NCBI GenBank assembly: GCA_021772095.1
Contig: JADYXR010000063.1
Coordinates: forward strand, 1-34,462
Length of the DNA: 34,462 nt
Source: Candidatus Obscuribacter sp.
GTDB lineage: Bacteria > Cyanobacteriota > Vampirovibrionia > Obscuribacterales > Obscuribacteraceae
Direction: 5' to 3'
Below are positions 23,449 to 31,464 of the stretch, in pieces. The notes below the pieces were generated by a model, which did no database searches, had not been told where the DNA came from, and saw only the letters and a list, made by a program, of their open reading frames with translations. Made by a program: the position numbers and the translations under genes. Positions within the stretch are counted from its first letter, which is position 1; every line of letters starts with the position of its first letter.

Positions 23449-23541
23449 TTAATCGAGGAAGCTATGCTTGCTCAGCTGACTAGTCGAGGAAGTAGTCGTT
23501 TCGCAACCGCCTAGTCCAGGAAGTAATCCTTGTGCAGCTTT
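23449..23541. repeat. 31-bp tandem repeat of the SDR 3' end
   Basis: Units start at 23449, 23480 and 23511, exactly 31 bp apart. Each begins [c/t]ta[g/a]tc[c/g]aggaag on the plus strand. The rightmost unit is the last ten codons of the SDR gene with its stop. On the minus strand the middle copy reads DYFLD-stop and the left copy SFLD-stop, each in a different frame from the gene. The copies are diverged, so the duplication is old. Confidence 0.85.
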
Positions 23542-24332
23542 TTGGTCGGGTCGACAGCGTACTTGGTCAGGTCGGTGACACCGGCCTTGGCGAGCACATC
23601 GACGTCGATGAAGAAGTTGCCGGTCGTGTCCTTGGCGGTCTGGGTCAGGATCCAGTAGGCGGCGTCAGCGACAATCGCGGGATAGCGACAGCCGGTGAGC
23701 GCCGAGGCACCGCCGAGCAAGTTGGCGACCGCGGCAGTGGCGATGGCGGTCTCGGGCCAGAGCGAGTTGACGGCGACGTGCTTGTCGGCGAACTCTTCAG
23801 CCATGCCGAGCGTGCACATGCTCATGCCGTACTTCGCCATCGTGTACGCGACGTGGTTCTTGAACCACTTCTTGTCCATGTTGAGCGGCGGCGACATGTT
23901 CAAAATGTGCGGGTTGCTCGACTTGAGCAGGTGAGGCAACGCCATGCGCGACATAAGGAATGTGCCGCCGACGTTGATCTCATGCATGAGCTTGTAGCGC
24001 TTCGAGTCCGTCGCGAGGGTACCGGTCAGGCTGATCGCCGAGGCGTTGTTGACGAGAATGTCGATGCCACCAAAGTCGGTGACAACCTTATCGATCGCAG
24101 CCTTGACCTGGTCTTCGAAACGGATATCGCATTGAATGGCAAGAGCCTGTCCACCAGCAGCTACCACATCGGCAGCCGCCGTGTGAATCGTGCCGGGCAG
24201 CTTCGGATTTGCATCCGTGGTTTTGGCCAGAATTGCGATCTTGGCACCATCCTGCGCGGCACGCAGAGCGATGGCATGACCGATACCGCGGGAGGCACCG
24301 GTAATCACGAGGACTTTATCTTTCAGGGTCAT
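23511..24332 (-). CDS. Short-chain dehydrogenase/reductase, HSDL2-like
   Basis: The 273-residue protein is a classical Rossmann-fold SDR. TGASRGIG (about 11-18) binds NAD(P), NNAS lies near 98, and the active-site segment VAYTMAKYGMS supplies Tyr and Lys. PHILNMSPPLN replaces the usual catalytic-Ser segment, and the Ser is retained. The motif set HPKLPGTIHTAA-like, ISLTGTL, AKYGMSMCTLGMAEEF and the C-terminal DYFLD match the bacterial relatives of hydroxysteroid dehydrogenase-like protein 2, whose substrate is unsettled. The true start is the ATG at 24332; the longer open frame to 24836 is antisense noise over the neighbouring gene. AGAGG precedes it. A 31-bp tandem repeat of its 3' end and a terminator follow. 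Confidence 0.93.
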   Translation of the reverse strand: MTLKDKVLVITGASRGIGHAIALRAAQDGAKIAILAKTTDANPKLPGTIHTAAADVVAAGGQALAIQCDIRFEDQVKAAIDKVVTDFGGIDILVNNASAISLTGTLATDSKRYKLMHEINVGGTFLMSRMALPHLLKSSNPHILNMSPPLNMDKKWFKNHVAYTMAKYGMSMCTLGMAEEFADKHVAVNSLWPETAIATAAVANLLGGASALTGCRYPAIVADAAYWILTQTAKDTTGNFFIDVDVLAKAGVTDLTKYAVDPTKKLHKDYFLD

Positions 24333-24367
24333 TGTTCGAACCTCTTCTTGTTTGCATAGGCAGCAAA

Positions 24368-24415
24368 GGAAGCCCGGTCCGTCGCAGCGAGCGCCGCGAA
24401 GCGAACCAGGCTTCC
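24368..24415. other. Branched hairpin between two leftward genes
   Basis: ggaagcccggt (24368-24378) pairs with accaggcttcc (24405-24415) with one wobble, around a G/C-rich 26-nt interior that can form its own stem. On the minus strand TTTGCTGCC follows, a weak terminator tail. It may end or stabilise the transcript of the 144-residue gene, upstream of the SDR. Confidence 0.45.
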
Positions 24416-24483
24416 ATGCATTTTTTTGTGAGTACAAAACAATCAGATCGGCTGTGAACACCACAGCCGTTAACGGGAGCGTC

Positions 24484-24918
24484 TTACTTGTACCAGAGCG
24501 CGCCGTGAGTGATCTGCCGGCCGTCGAGGGTCTGCTCTTGTTCCAGCACGAGCTCAGCCCGGCCGACCAGATCGACAGCCATCTTCGTAAAGGCTTTCTG
24601 AGCGGCGAGCCGGGCAGTGGCCATCGACGAGACGTCCGTGTCGACATGCGCAGCCGAATCGTTGAAGAACGCTTCGACAGTGGCGGCGCGGTCTTCGTCC
24701 TGGGCGTCCTTGAGGACCAGACCGACCTGCCTGGTGGCACGTTCGGCCAGTTCGCGGGCTTGCGTGGCCAGGATGGCACAGAAGATTCGGGTGGCGTGAT
24801 TGAGCCCGGCGTACGGAAAGTCATGCGATTGAGCATTGGCGATCACCGCTTCAGCACGAGCCACCACACGGAGGGCTTGCGTGACGCAGCCGTCGATTTT
24901 TGCAATTTCGTTGTTCAT
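24484..24918 (-). CDS. Helical cytoplasmic protein, unknown (144 aa)
   Basis: The 144-residue protein starts MNNEIAKIDGCVTQALRVVA. It is almost wholly alpha-helical and alanine-rich, with heptad-like spacing through VVARAEAVIANAQ, AILATQARELAERATRQVG and AQKAFTKMAVDLVGRAELVL. It could be a helical-bundle or coiled-coil scaffold. There is no signal peptide or membrane span. The start at 24918 has GGAG six bases upstream; an in-frame ATG 45 bases earlier lacks one. It lies between the subtilase-like gene, from which it is separated by the three-hairpin element, and the SDR. I recognise no family. Confidence 0.7.
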   Translation of the reverse strand: MNNEIAKIDGCVTQALRVVARAEAVIANAQSHDFPYAGLNHATRIFCAILATQARELAERATRQVGLVLKDAQDEDRAATVEAFFNDSAAHVDTDVSSMATARLAAQKAFTKMAVDLVGRAELVLEQEQTLDGRQITHGALWYK

Positions 24919-24974
24919 TGAAACTCCGATTTTCGATTTGATCAGTTTGCTATTCGCAACCAAAGGATTGAGTG

Positions 24975-25061
24975 CTGGACAGCCTTCCAGTCGCTCAACT
25001 GCGGCTGCGAGATCCAGTCAGGATCTCCAGCCGACAGTCGAGCAACTGGACGACACTCCAG
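24975..25061 (-). ncRNA. Candidate three-hairpin structured RNA element
   Basis: Two small hairpins with identical stems ctgga/tccag (24975-24990 and 25046-25061) flank a long central stem. That stem is built from gctc/gagc, ctg/cag, cggctg/cagccg and gagatcc/ggatctc (24993-25043), with one bulged C. The near-symmetrical layout lies in the 236-bp gap between the subtilase-like stop and the next leftward gene. No T-run follows, so it is not a simple terminator. It may be a processing or stability element or a cis-regulator. The strand is assumed from the neighbouring genes. Confidence 0.5.
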
Positions 25062-25154
25062 CGGGTTTGGAAACATTCACTCGAGCTACATCCTCGCGGA
25101 TAACAAGGCGAGCTCAAGACGGCATTACACCTTAGTCAGCACGGGCAGCTCGTT

Positions 25155-26462
25155 CTAAGCTACCTTATCGGCTTGCAGGCGTTCACGCACTGCCACCACA
25201 TCCAGTGACGGATTGGTAGCCAGCATGCGGGCAACCTTGACCACAACTTCCGGCAAGCGGAAGCTGATCGGTCCACCACCGGGCAGCAACAAGTCGGGCT
25301 TAGAGCCGGGCTGATTCTGATCGGCGGCGTATGAGCCGGACTCGAGACCGACGGCAATCACATGAGGAAAGATTGCCGGTTCGGCAATCGATTTCACATC
25401 TCTATGCGTCAGGAACACCGCGTCGCTATCTGTCTGGCTGATCCAGCAGTCGAAGCGCAGCGGGTCGAGCAATTCTGCAACCGGAAGCGACTCCGGCGTG
25501 GTGGCACTATCGGTGGCACCCATCAAACTGTGACTCTTGCCGGGCGAAGCGAGGATGCCGCGCAGTGCTTGACGGCTATCGCCGGCATCACTGTCGCACG
25601 CACCCAGACCCGGACTCAGCAAACCACGGCTACCGGAGGTGTCGCCGGTCAGCAAACTGCCACCGTGTTCGGTATCACCGCTCCAGAACCGGCTGGTGCG
25701 AATTCGCACTTGACCGACTCCCTCAACTCGGACGGTGACTTGCTTGCGGTTGTTCCACAGGTTCGGCCAAATGTGACCGCTCAGTTCTTGAGCGACGAGC
25801 TTGCCGTTCAAGAGCACCTCCAGCAGCCAATCATTGGCGTGGGGCGAACCGGTTTGGGCCGCTGACCAGAAGTTGTAGGTAGTCGATCCCGACTGCGAAG
25901 CAATCGCGACTTCCATACCGCCCGTCTCCACACGCCAGGAGGCATGCAAAGCCGAGCCGTCACCGGCTCCGGCGCCTGCGACCACGACATGCCCGGACTT
26001 GCCGGCACCAGTCACTTGCGCGAGACAGTGCGACTCCCAGCCCGTTCCATCCACTGCGTGATGGTAGCCGCCAAACGACAGATTGGCTACCGAAGCCAGT
26101 CCGCGCTCGCGACAGACGCCGACGGCTGCCAGATACGCCTCGGTCCAACCGGCGCGCACCTGCCTGCCATGCTTGAATTCGGTCCGCGCCATCTTCTGGT
26201 CATACCCATAGCCACGCACCAGCACAACCGGCAAATCCGGTGCCAGAGCCGTGAGGCTCTTCAGCACCAGACTGCCGTGATTGAGCGGGTCGTGCGCGAA
26301 GACCGAAAGAACATCGGCGTTTTCGGACCAAGTGAGATAGGGAGAGCCGGTTTCGACCCTCCCTGTGGCGACGTTGATGACCGCCAAAATCTTCCCTGCT
26401 TGACGCAAGGATTCCAGCGAGAAGCCGGTGTCGATGATGATTACGGCGCTATTGTCCTTCAC
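25155..26462 (-). CDS. Divergent subtilisin-like protein, leaderless
   Basis: The 435-residue protein shows an S8-like order of catalytic segments. Asp11 is in VIIIDTGF, His62 in NHGSLVLKSL, and a possible nucleophile Ser400 is in GGPISFRLPEVV, aligned where subtilases have GTSxAAPxV. The C-terminal helix KVARMLATNPSLDVVAVRERL matches the subtilase ending. The canonical GTS(M/F)A sequence is lost. A middle domain (about 180-260) has beta-rich carbohydrate-binding-like sequence (TTYNFWSAAQTG, LLEVLLNGKLVAQ). No signal peptide is seen, unlike most secreted subtilases, so it may be cytoplasmic or inactive. A perfect AAGGAG precedes the ATG. It follows the phosphatase gene after a terminator. Confidence 0.65.
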   Translation of the reverse strand: MKDNSAVIIIDTGFSLESLRQAGKILAVINVATGRVETGSPYLTWSENADVLSVFAHDPLNHGSLVLKSLTALAPDLPVVLVRGYGYDQKMARTEFKHGRQVRAGWTEAYLAAVGVCRERGLASVANLSFGGYHHAVDGTGWESHCLAQVTGAGKSGHVVVAGAGAGDGSALHASWRVETGGMEVAIASQSGSTTYNFWSAAQTGSPHANDWLLEVLLNGKLVAQELSGHIWPNLWNNRKQVTVRVEGVGQVRIRTSRFWSGDTEHGGSLLTGDTSGSRGLLSPGLGACDSDAGDSRQALRGILASPGKSHSLMGATDSATTPESLPVAELLDPLRFDCWISQTDSDAVFLTHRDVKSIAEPAIFPHVIAVGLESGSYAADQNQPGSKPDLLLPGGGPISFRLPEVVVKVARMLATNPSLDVVAVRERLQADKVA

Positions 26463-26481
26463 AAAAACTCCTTAGTTTTTT

Positions 26482-26520
26482 GGAAAGAAAAGCCCGCCAT
26501 CACTTGGTGATGACGAGCTT
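26482..26520 (-). terminator. Intrinsic terminator overlapping a stop codon
   Basis: On the minus strand a 14-bp stem, aagctcgtcatcac with gtgatggcgggctt (three G-T pairs), closes on a CAA loop and is followed by TTCTTTCC. The TGA stop of the phosphatase-like gene (26500-26502) lies inside the right arm. The next gene starts only about 20 bp downstream and so needs read-through or its own promoter. Confidence 0.75.
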
Positions 26521-28224
26521 GTCGATTTCCTTGCCGCCCAGATCGATTTGCCTGAGCGTCAGTTTGTCTCCCGCCAGGTCGGCAACCGTGAAGGAATGCC
26601 GATCCGCGATGAGCTTATGGGTGAAAGGTTTCCAGTCCTCCGGACGCCAGTGGATTCCGGACGGGTCGAGCTTGGCACCACCAGCGCCCGACGTGATGTA
26701 GATCACGCCATTGGGCTTGGTGACTGTCACGCCGTCGAACGTTTTGTCGAGCGTGAAGTCGCCTGCAACCTGACCGTCCTTGTCGATCAATGAACCATCT
26801 GCGTTGGGCTCCACCGCAAAGCGAAGCGGGAAGCTGCGCTCGTAGTAGTGGCAGTGACCGGTGAACACGACGTCGACGCCGTGCTCTTCGAAGATGCCGG
26901 CCAGGAGTCGCATGCGCTTCTCCAGACCATGCTTGGGATTGGAACTAAAACCGGGCTGATGGAAGTTGACGAACTTCCATCTGGTCGATCTGGCAGCGCT
27001 CAGGTCTTTGACGACCCAGGCGCGCAGCTCGGCATCAGTCCAGTCCATGTAGGCGTTGGCGTCGAGCACGAGCCAGTGCACATCACCGTAGTCGAACGAG
27101 TAGTTGCCCATGCGCGGGAAACGTTCGCCGACCGTGGTCAGGAAGCGCTGAATGTGGCTGACGTCACCTCGCAGCTCGGGGATGTTGCCGGTCGCCTTCG
27201 GGTTGGAGAGCGGACCGTTGAGCGGCAGCGACCAGTACATGAAGAAGGCATGCAGGTCGGGGTGGTCGTTGAGGTTCGGGATCGTATCGACGTCCATCTT
27301 GCCGACGCAGTGATTGCCCAGCGAAGTGAACGAGAGGATCTCGGAGAGCATCGGCACGCCGACGCCGGGGTCTACAACGCGTGCGTTGTAGACAGGCAAG
27401 AAGCGACGCAGATACTCGGATGCCCGACCGAGCATGTAGACGACGTCGCCTGTGATGGCAAGCAAGTCGGGCTTGTACTCGCTGTAGATGCGATGGGCGA
27501 TGCGCATCGACTCGACCGAGCCGTTACCCATGTCGCCAACCACCACAAAGCGGTGCGGGGAGCCGGGTGCCATACGGGCAGCAGCATTGGCCTCGAAGAC
27601 CACCTTGCCGCCGAAGTTGACCCAGTACTTAAACTTCTCACCGGGCTTCAACCCGCTAATCGTATAGGTGAAGCGCTTGTGCGGCACCACACCCTGAACG
27701 CAAATCGCCGTCGGCTTAGTTTCTGCGACGTCGAGTTTGCGGTCGGAGAAGGCGTTGAACGTGAATCCATGCGCACCAGTCGGGGCAAAGAAAATCACTT
27801 CAACGCAATCGAGCCGGCTGGCGTCCTTCCCGATTTGAACCATCGGCGGGACGAGAAACGGACCTTCCGGTTGGGCCACGGTGACGACCGCAGGCGCCGG
27901 ACAGGGCTCCCGATCAGCATCATTGTTCACAGGCGTGTCTCTGGCAGAATCGTGATACACCACGCCACCATCAGCGGTGCGGCGCGGGACTTCGGGGCCC
28001 GGCGAAACGGTCGCATCGCGGTTGGTGCCGCAGCCGGGTCCGGATTGATCCGCGCCGCCCGAACCAACAGTCGGACGATTTGCGGACTTCGAATGATCGT
28101 GAGTGGCTTCCCCGTTGGAGGAAGTGTTGGAACCGCCGCTCCGACGCCGACTGAAGTACAGCCAGACGAGGAAAGCAGCGTTACCCACGAGAAGCAAAAT
28201 AAAGAGGGCTGCAATTTTGCCCAT
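26500..28224 (-). CDS. Membrane-anchored purple-acid-phosphatase-like metallophosphoesterase
   Basis: The 574-residue protein has one N-terminal transmembrane anchor (about 5-24), then a disordered Ser/Gly/Asp-rich linker to about 110. A fibronectin-like domain (about 125-215) precedes the metallophosphoesterase domain (about 224-540). Metal-ligand motifs are in the purple acid phosphatase order: GDMG (Asp231), GDVVY (Asp260, Tyr263), GNHC (Asn304, His305), NFHQPG and GHCHYYER. The usual D/E after GNH is Cys here. The Tyr in GDxxY would make the metal-charge-transfer site. Such enzymes hydrolyse phosphate esters outside the membrane. GAGGAG lies upstream of the ATG. It may share a transcript with the CNNM gene, although a terminator-like hairpin lies between them. 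Confidence 0.9.
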   Translation of the reverse strand: MGKIAALFILLLVGNAAFLVWLYFSRRRSGGSNTSSNGEATHDHSKSANRPTVGSGGADQSGPGCGTNRDATVSPGPEVPRRTADGGVVYHDSARDTPVNNDADREPCPAPAVVTVAQPEGPFLVPPMVQIGKDASRLDCVEVIFFAPTGAHGFTFNAFSDRKLDVAETKPTAICVQGVVPHKRFTYTISGLKPGEKFKYWVNFGGKVVFEANAAARMAPGSPHRFVVVGDMGNGSVESMRIAHRIYSEYKPDLLAITGDVVYMLGRASEYLRRFLPVYNARVVDPGVGVPMLSEILSFTSLGNHCVGKMDVDTIPNLNDHPDLHAFFMYWSLPLNGPLSNPKATGNIPELRGDVSHIQRFLTTVGERFPRMGNYSFDYGDVHWLVLDANAYMDWTDAELRAWVVKDLSAARSTRWKFVNFHQPGFSSNPKHGLEKRMRLLAGIFEEHGVDVVFTGHCHYYERSFPLRFAVEPNADGSLIDKDGQVAGDFTLDKTFDGVTVTKPNGVIYITSGAGGAKLDPSGIHWRPEDWKPFTHKLIADRHSFTVADLAGDKLTLRQIDLGGKEIDKLVITK

Positions 28225-28406
28225 GACGTATCTCCTCGTTAATGACGCGGCACGACATGAGTCGTTGCCGTCTCATGTGTGTTGCTTGTTAGTTAGAGGC
28301 ACGTCTTCAAAGTCAGGCGAACACCGACCGGGAGCCGATTTCGACTCTCGATCGTTGCCCGCGTCGCAAGAAGAAAGCCATCACCGGTGGTGACGGCATG
28401 ACACTC
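28225..28406 (-). other. Spacer between CNNM and phosphatase genes
   Basis: The 182-bp spacer holds the terminator-like hairpin described at 28370-28397 and no gene. No clear promoter for the phosphatase gene was found. Confidence 0.4.
28370..28397 (-). terminator. Probable terminator of the CNNM gene
   Basis: On the minus strand gccgtcacc and ggtgatggc pair (eight Watson-Crick or wobble pairs plus the ends) around a short loop, followed by TTTCTTCTT. It lies about ten bases beyond the CNNM stop. Confidence 0.65.
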
Positions 28407-29771
28407 CTACGAGACCGAAGACTGAACTCTCACATCCAGGAAAGAAACTTGCTGGCCTTCCTTCTCGGCGACCGAGAAGGTGAAACCAGAGATAGAAAGC
28501 GATTCGCCGACCTTCGGGGTGCGCCCGAGGGTTTCGACGAACATGCCGGCGACCGTGATGCTGTGACCATCGAATTCCAGCGGCCTGGAAAAGGCCTTGC
28601 TGAACTCGAATAAAGTCACGCCACCAGCCACCTTCCAGACGTCGGCGCCTGTTTTTTGTATGTCCTTGAGCGGTTTGTCGTACTCGTCCCAGATCTCGCC
28701 GACCAGCTGTTCAAGCAGGTCTTCCAGGGCGACAATGCCAACGGTGTTGCCGAATTCGTCAGCCACCATCACTATCTGCAGACGGCGCGCTCGCATGTCT
28801 TCGAGCAGCACGCTGGCTTTGGTTGTGTCCGGCACGAAGTGCGCCTGACGCAACAATTTAGCCAGAACAAACGACTCCTGCAGAGCCAGCGGAACTGCTT
28901 TGATGCCGCCGCCTGAAGCCGCAAAACGACTGAACCAGACGTCGAACAAATCCTTGGTGTGCAGAACACCAATCACGCGTTTCTCCAGGGTATCGAAGAC
29001 CGGCAGCTTGCCGTGCTTCGTGTCGACCACCACTTTCATCACCTGGGCGAGGTCGAAATCACTGCGCAGATAGTCGACCTGCGTTTTTGGACGCATGACT
29101 TCCCGCACTGTGAGAGCCTTAAGCTCGAGCGCACTGACCAGAAGGTCTGATTCTTGTTTGCCCAGAGTACCGGCTTTGGCACTCTCCTCGACCATGATTT
29201 GAAATTCACGAGCCGACGGATTGCGTTGTTCTTCTTTCTGGTTCTCAAAGCCGAGAACGCGAATGGTCAGGTTGGATAACCAGTTCATCGCGGACAGAAA
29301 CGGATTTGTGAATCGACAGAAAGTGCGAAACGGAAAACCCAATCTGAGCAGCGTCGATTCCGGAAAGCGGATGCCGATAAACTTCGGGACCTGCTCGCCG
29401 ATGATGATGTGAATCGCGCTCAGAATGGTAAACGACAGCACCAATCCGATCCAGACAGGCACGTGAACGTGCTCAAAGCCTGGTATCGCATTCAGTGCCA
29501 ACTCCAGGGCGCCCGTAACTGCTTTTTCACCCATCCAACCTACGACGAGGCTCGAGAGTGTGATGCCAAGCTGGGCGCCGGCGATACTGTTTTCGATGTC
29601 CTTCTGTAGCGCAGCCAACATTGGCGCGCCGACGGCACCGGACTTGACCATCTCTTGAACTCGCGTTTTGCGCAACCGAATCACTGCGAATTCAGCCGCC
29701 ACGAACAGTCCATTGAAGACGATGAACAAGGCCACGATGGCAAGCCAGATCAAAATTGAGCCGGAACTCAT
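28407..29771 (-). CDS. CNNM/CorC-family protein with DUF21, CBS and CorC domains
   Basis: The 454-residue inner-membrane protein begins with the DUF21 membrane domain, four hydrophobic segments within about 1-190 (LIWLAIVALFIVFNGLFVAA and so on; LTIRVLGF at its end). A pair of CBS domains follows (about 210-345: VREVMRPKTQVDYLR, LEKRVIGVLHTKDLFDVW, MVADEFGNTVGIVALEDLLE). The C-terminal CorC/HlyC transporter-associated domain ends the protein (about 360-450). The family is linked to Mg2+ or Co2+ export and is often annotated as haemolysin. The ATG at 29771 is preceded by GGAG at a short spacing, whereas a longer frame from 29801 is not. A hairpin followed by a T-rich stretch in its leader (29857-29907) suggests regulation. 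Confidence 0.92.
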   Translation of the reverse strand: MSSGSILIWLAIVALFIVFNGLFVAAEFAVIRLRKTRVQEMVKSGAVGAPMLAALQKDIENSIAGAQLGITLSSLVVGWMGEKAVTGALELALNAIPGFEHVHVPVWIGLVLSFTILSAIHIIIGEQVPKFIGIRFPESTLLRLGFPFRTFCRFTNPFLSAMNWLSNLTIRVLGFENQKEEQRNPSAREFQIMVEESAKAGTLGKQESDLLVSALELKALTVREVMRPKTQVDYLRSDFDLAQVMKVVVDTKHGKLPVFDTLEKRVIGVLHTKDLFDVWFSRFAASGGGIKAVPLALQESFVLAKLLRQAHFVPDTTKASVLLEDMRARRLQIVMVADEFGNTVGIVALEDLLEQLVGEIWDEYDKPLKDIQKTGADVWKVAGGVTLFEFSKAFSRPLEFDGHSITVAGMFVETLGRTPKVGESLSISGFTFSVAEKEGQQVSFLDVRVQSSVS

Positions 29772-29844
29772 ATACGCTCCATCAGTTGTGTCCCGCGCCA
29801 AAACAGTGGATATGCTGATGCCATCCAGGTTTTTGCGCGTTATC

Positions 29845-29907
29845 CAAAATAAGAAAACATCTCGTTATTCTTCAGCTCCTGACAGGAGTTAAAGCAAATC
29901 GAGATGT
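29845..29907 (-). promoter_or_regulatory. Hairpin leader or attenuator upstream of CNNM gene
   Basis: On the minus strand acatctcg/cgagatgt (29857-29864 with 29900-29907) encloses an inner helix, aactcct with aggagct (29874-29880 with 29884-29890), and a small middle helix. TTTTCTTATTTT follows directly. This has the form of an intrinsic terminator and lies about 85 bases before the CNNM start, so it could act as an attenuator. I do not recognise a known metal riboswitch in it. Confidence 0.5.
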
Positions 29908-30117
29908 CGTAAGAGGTAAGGGTGTCTCTGAGGAAGAGGTGTAGTCCAAGATCTGAAATAAATAGCTGTGTAAAACTAATAACTTTCGCGTGCTCTGATC
30001 AAGAGCTCTCTCAAGAAGATTTGATGAGACATTGCTGAGATGACGTTGAGAAATCGATTTGGTCGCTGAGTGTTATAACCGTCTCATTCAGGCGCTCTGG
30101 TTGTAAACACCTGACGC

Positions 30118-30152
30118 GATTAGCACTAACTTTTTCTTTACTGGTGCTAATC
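30118..30152. promoter_or_regulatory. 9-bp inverted repeat upstream of the deacetylase gene
   Basis: gattagcac (30118-30126) and gtgctaatc (30144-30152) are perfect inverses, extendable to about 11 pairs with a wobble, around a T-rich loop. It lies about 65 bases before the deacetylase start in the divergent CNNM-deacetylase region. It may be an operator or an RNA hairpin. Confidence 0.5.
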
Positions 30153-30216
30153 TTTAGACAGGCGATCCTCGGCAGATTTTTTGAAGAAATTGGAAAACAA
30201 AACTCAAGCACAGACC

Positions 30217-31206
30217 ATGTCAAACCCGTTCAAACCGGGGCAACCCAGGCTCGTTTATAGCGCCGGATACAATACCGATCTGGCGGCGTACGGTATAGAT
30301 AAGCCATTCGCCCTCGATCGCGGTGAATTGGTTTTAAAAAAACTGGAACAGGATTTCGGGCACGCTATCCCAACACTACAGCCTGAGCCAATTACGGACG
30401 AAGAGATTTTGTTGGTGCATACCGCGTCGTATCTTGAGGCACTGGGAAAAGACCGCACCTGGCTTGATATCTTCGAATTCAAAGACGACGAATACAAACC
30501 CGTGCACGAGTCAAAATTACTCTGGACCATGCTCGATGACATCCGCATCAAATCCGGTGGCACAAAATTGGCTTGCGAAATTGCGCTCGATCGGCAGCTG
30601 GCAGCCAATCTTGGTGGAGGTTACCACCATGCCTTTCCCGATCGCGGTCGGGGGTTTTGCGTGATCCATGACATCGCGATCGCTCTCAAAGTTTTGCTCT
30701 CAGAAAACCGTATAAAACGGGCGATGATAATCGATCTCGACTTTCATCAAGGCGATGGATCGGCACTGATTTTCAAAGATGACCCAAACGTTTTTACCCT
30801 CTCAGTGCACTCGAAAGAGGGATGGCCCGAGGACAAACAGCAAAGTGACCTGGACGTCGAGATCGGCGAGCACGAAGCCGACACCTATCTGATGCGCACT
30901 AAAGGAGCCGTTGTTCACGCTCTGGATCGTTTCACTCCGGACCTGGTTGTTTTTGTCGCCGGATCAGATGCTTACGAAAAGGACGTCCTGCCCGGCACTC
31001 GCTTCTTGAATCTGCCTCTTGAGACAATGTGGCAACGAGATAAATGGGTAATCGACACTTGCATCGATCTCGGAGTCCCGCTTGCCATGGTCTTCGCCGG
31101 AGGATATGGTCCGGATGTCTGGGAAGTGCATTTTGGTGCGGTTAAACACCTGTTAATCCAATCAGGTGAGCGCAGCTCACTGAGCGGCTTTACACAGGAC
31201 AAGTAA
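30217..31206 (+). CDS. Histone-deacetylase-family (AcuC/APAH type) amidohydrolase
   Basis: The 329-residue cytoplasmic enzyme is a zinc-dependent deacetylase of the class found in bacteria as acetoin-utilisation or acetylpolyamine amidohydrolase proteins. The charge-relay pair is His137-His138 in GGGYHHAFPDRGRGF. Zinc ligands are Asp175 and His177 in DLDFHQGDGSA and Asp251 in AGSDAYEKD. The transition-state Tyr is in GGYGPDVW. The N-terminal domain covers residues 1-60. The start is uncertain: the ATG at 30217 is used, but the frame opens with TTG at 30181 and neither has a good ribosome binding site. The gene diverges from the CNNM gene. Substrate is unassigned. Confidence 0.92.
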   Translation: MSNPFKPGQPRLVYSAGYNTDLAAYGIDKPFALDRGELVLKKLEQDFGHAIPTLQPEPITDEEILLVHTASYLEALGKDRTWLDIFEFKDDEYKPVHESKLLWTMLDDIRIKSGGTKLACEIALDRQLAANLGGGYHHAFPDRGRGFCVIHDIAIALKVLLSENRIKRAMIIDLDFHQGDGSALIFKDDPNVFTLSVHSKEGWPEDKQQSDLDVEIGEHEADTYLMRTKGAVVHALDRFTPDLVVFVAGSDAYEKDVLPGTRFLNLPLETMWQRDKWVIDTCIDLGVPLAMVFAGGYGPDVWEVHFGAVKHLLIQSGERSSLSGFTQDK

Positions 31207-31464
31207 TTAACAGCATTTTATAAATGCGACTGTTTTTGTTCACAAGGTCTTGTCAAGCAGACTTAAAACCTTAGCCATAAACCCAGATCCTGGTTGTAAG
31301 GAGAATCTCTGTTTTGATAGCTTCAGTTATTCGTGTTTGTTACACAAATCAAAGGATTTTTTAGACGGGTAAAAGTTTTACGACTGCAATTTTTTGGGAG
31401 CTTAATGACAAAACGTCTTGCCCACTGAATCGCCGTCTAATCCGTCTGCCAACAGAAGAATTCG
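31207..31464. other. Start of a 540-bp intergenic region
   Basis: With 31504-31749 this separates the deacetylase and beta-CASP genes. It is A/T-rich with several T-runs and a short gtaaaa-g-ttttac palindrome near 31370. AAGGAG at about 31300 precedes only a 16-codon frame starting with TTG, too weak to call. No other gene is seen. Confidence 0.4.

Noticed and set aside
23532..24359. 275-codon plus-strand frame
   Set aside because: Antisense to the SDR gene, with no recognisable domain and shadow-like composition.
24333..24836. N-terminal extension of the SDR frame
   Set aside because: It overlaps the neighbouring 144-residue gene, is Arg/Pro-rich and carries no motif. The SDR starts at 24332 with TGASRGIG at the normal distance.
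26848..28242. 464-codon plus-strand open frame
   Set aside because: It lies entirely opposite the phosphatase gene, whose motifs are clear. Its composition (Val/Arg/Asp/His rich) is that of an antisense shadow.
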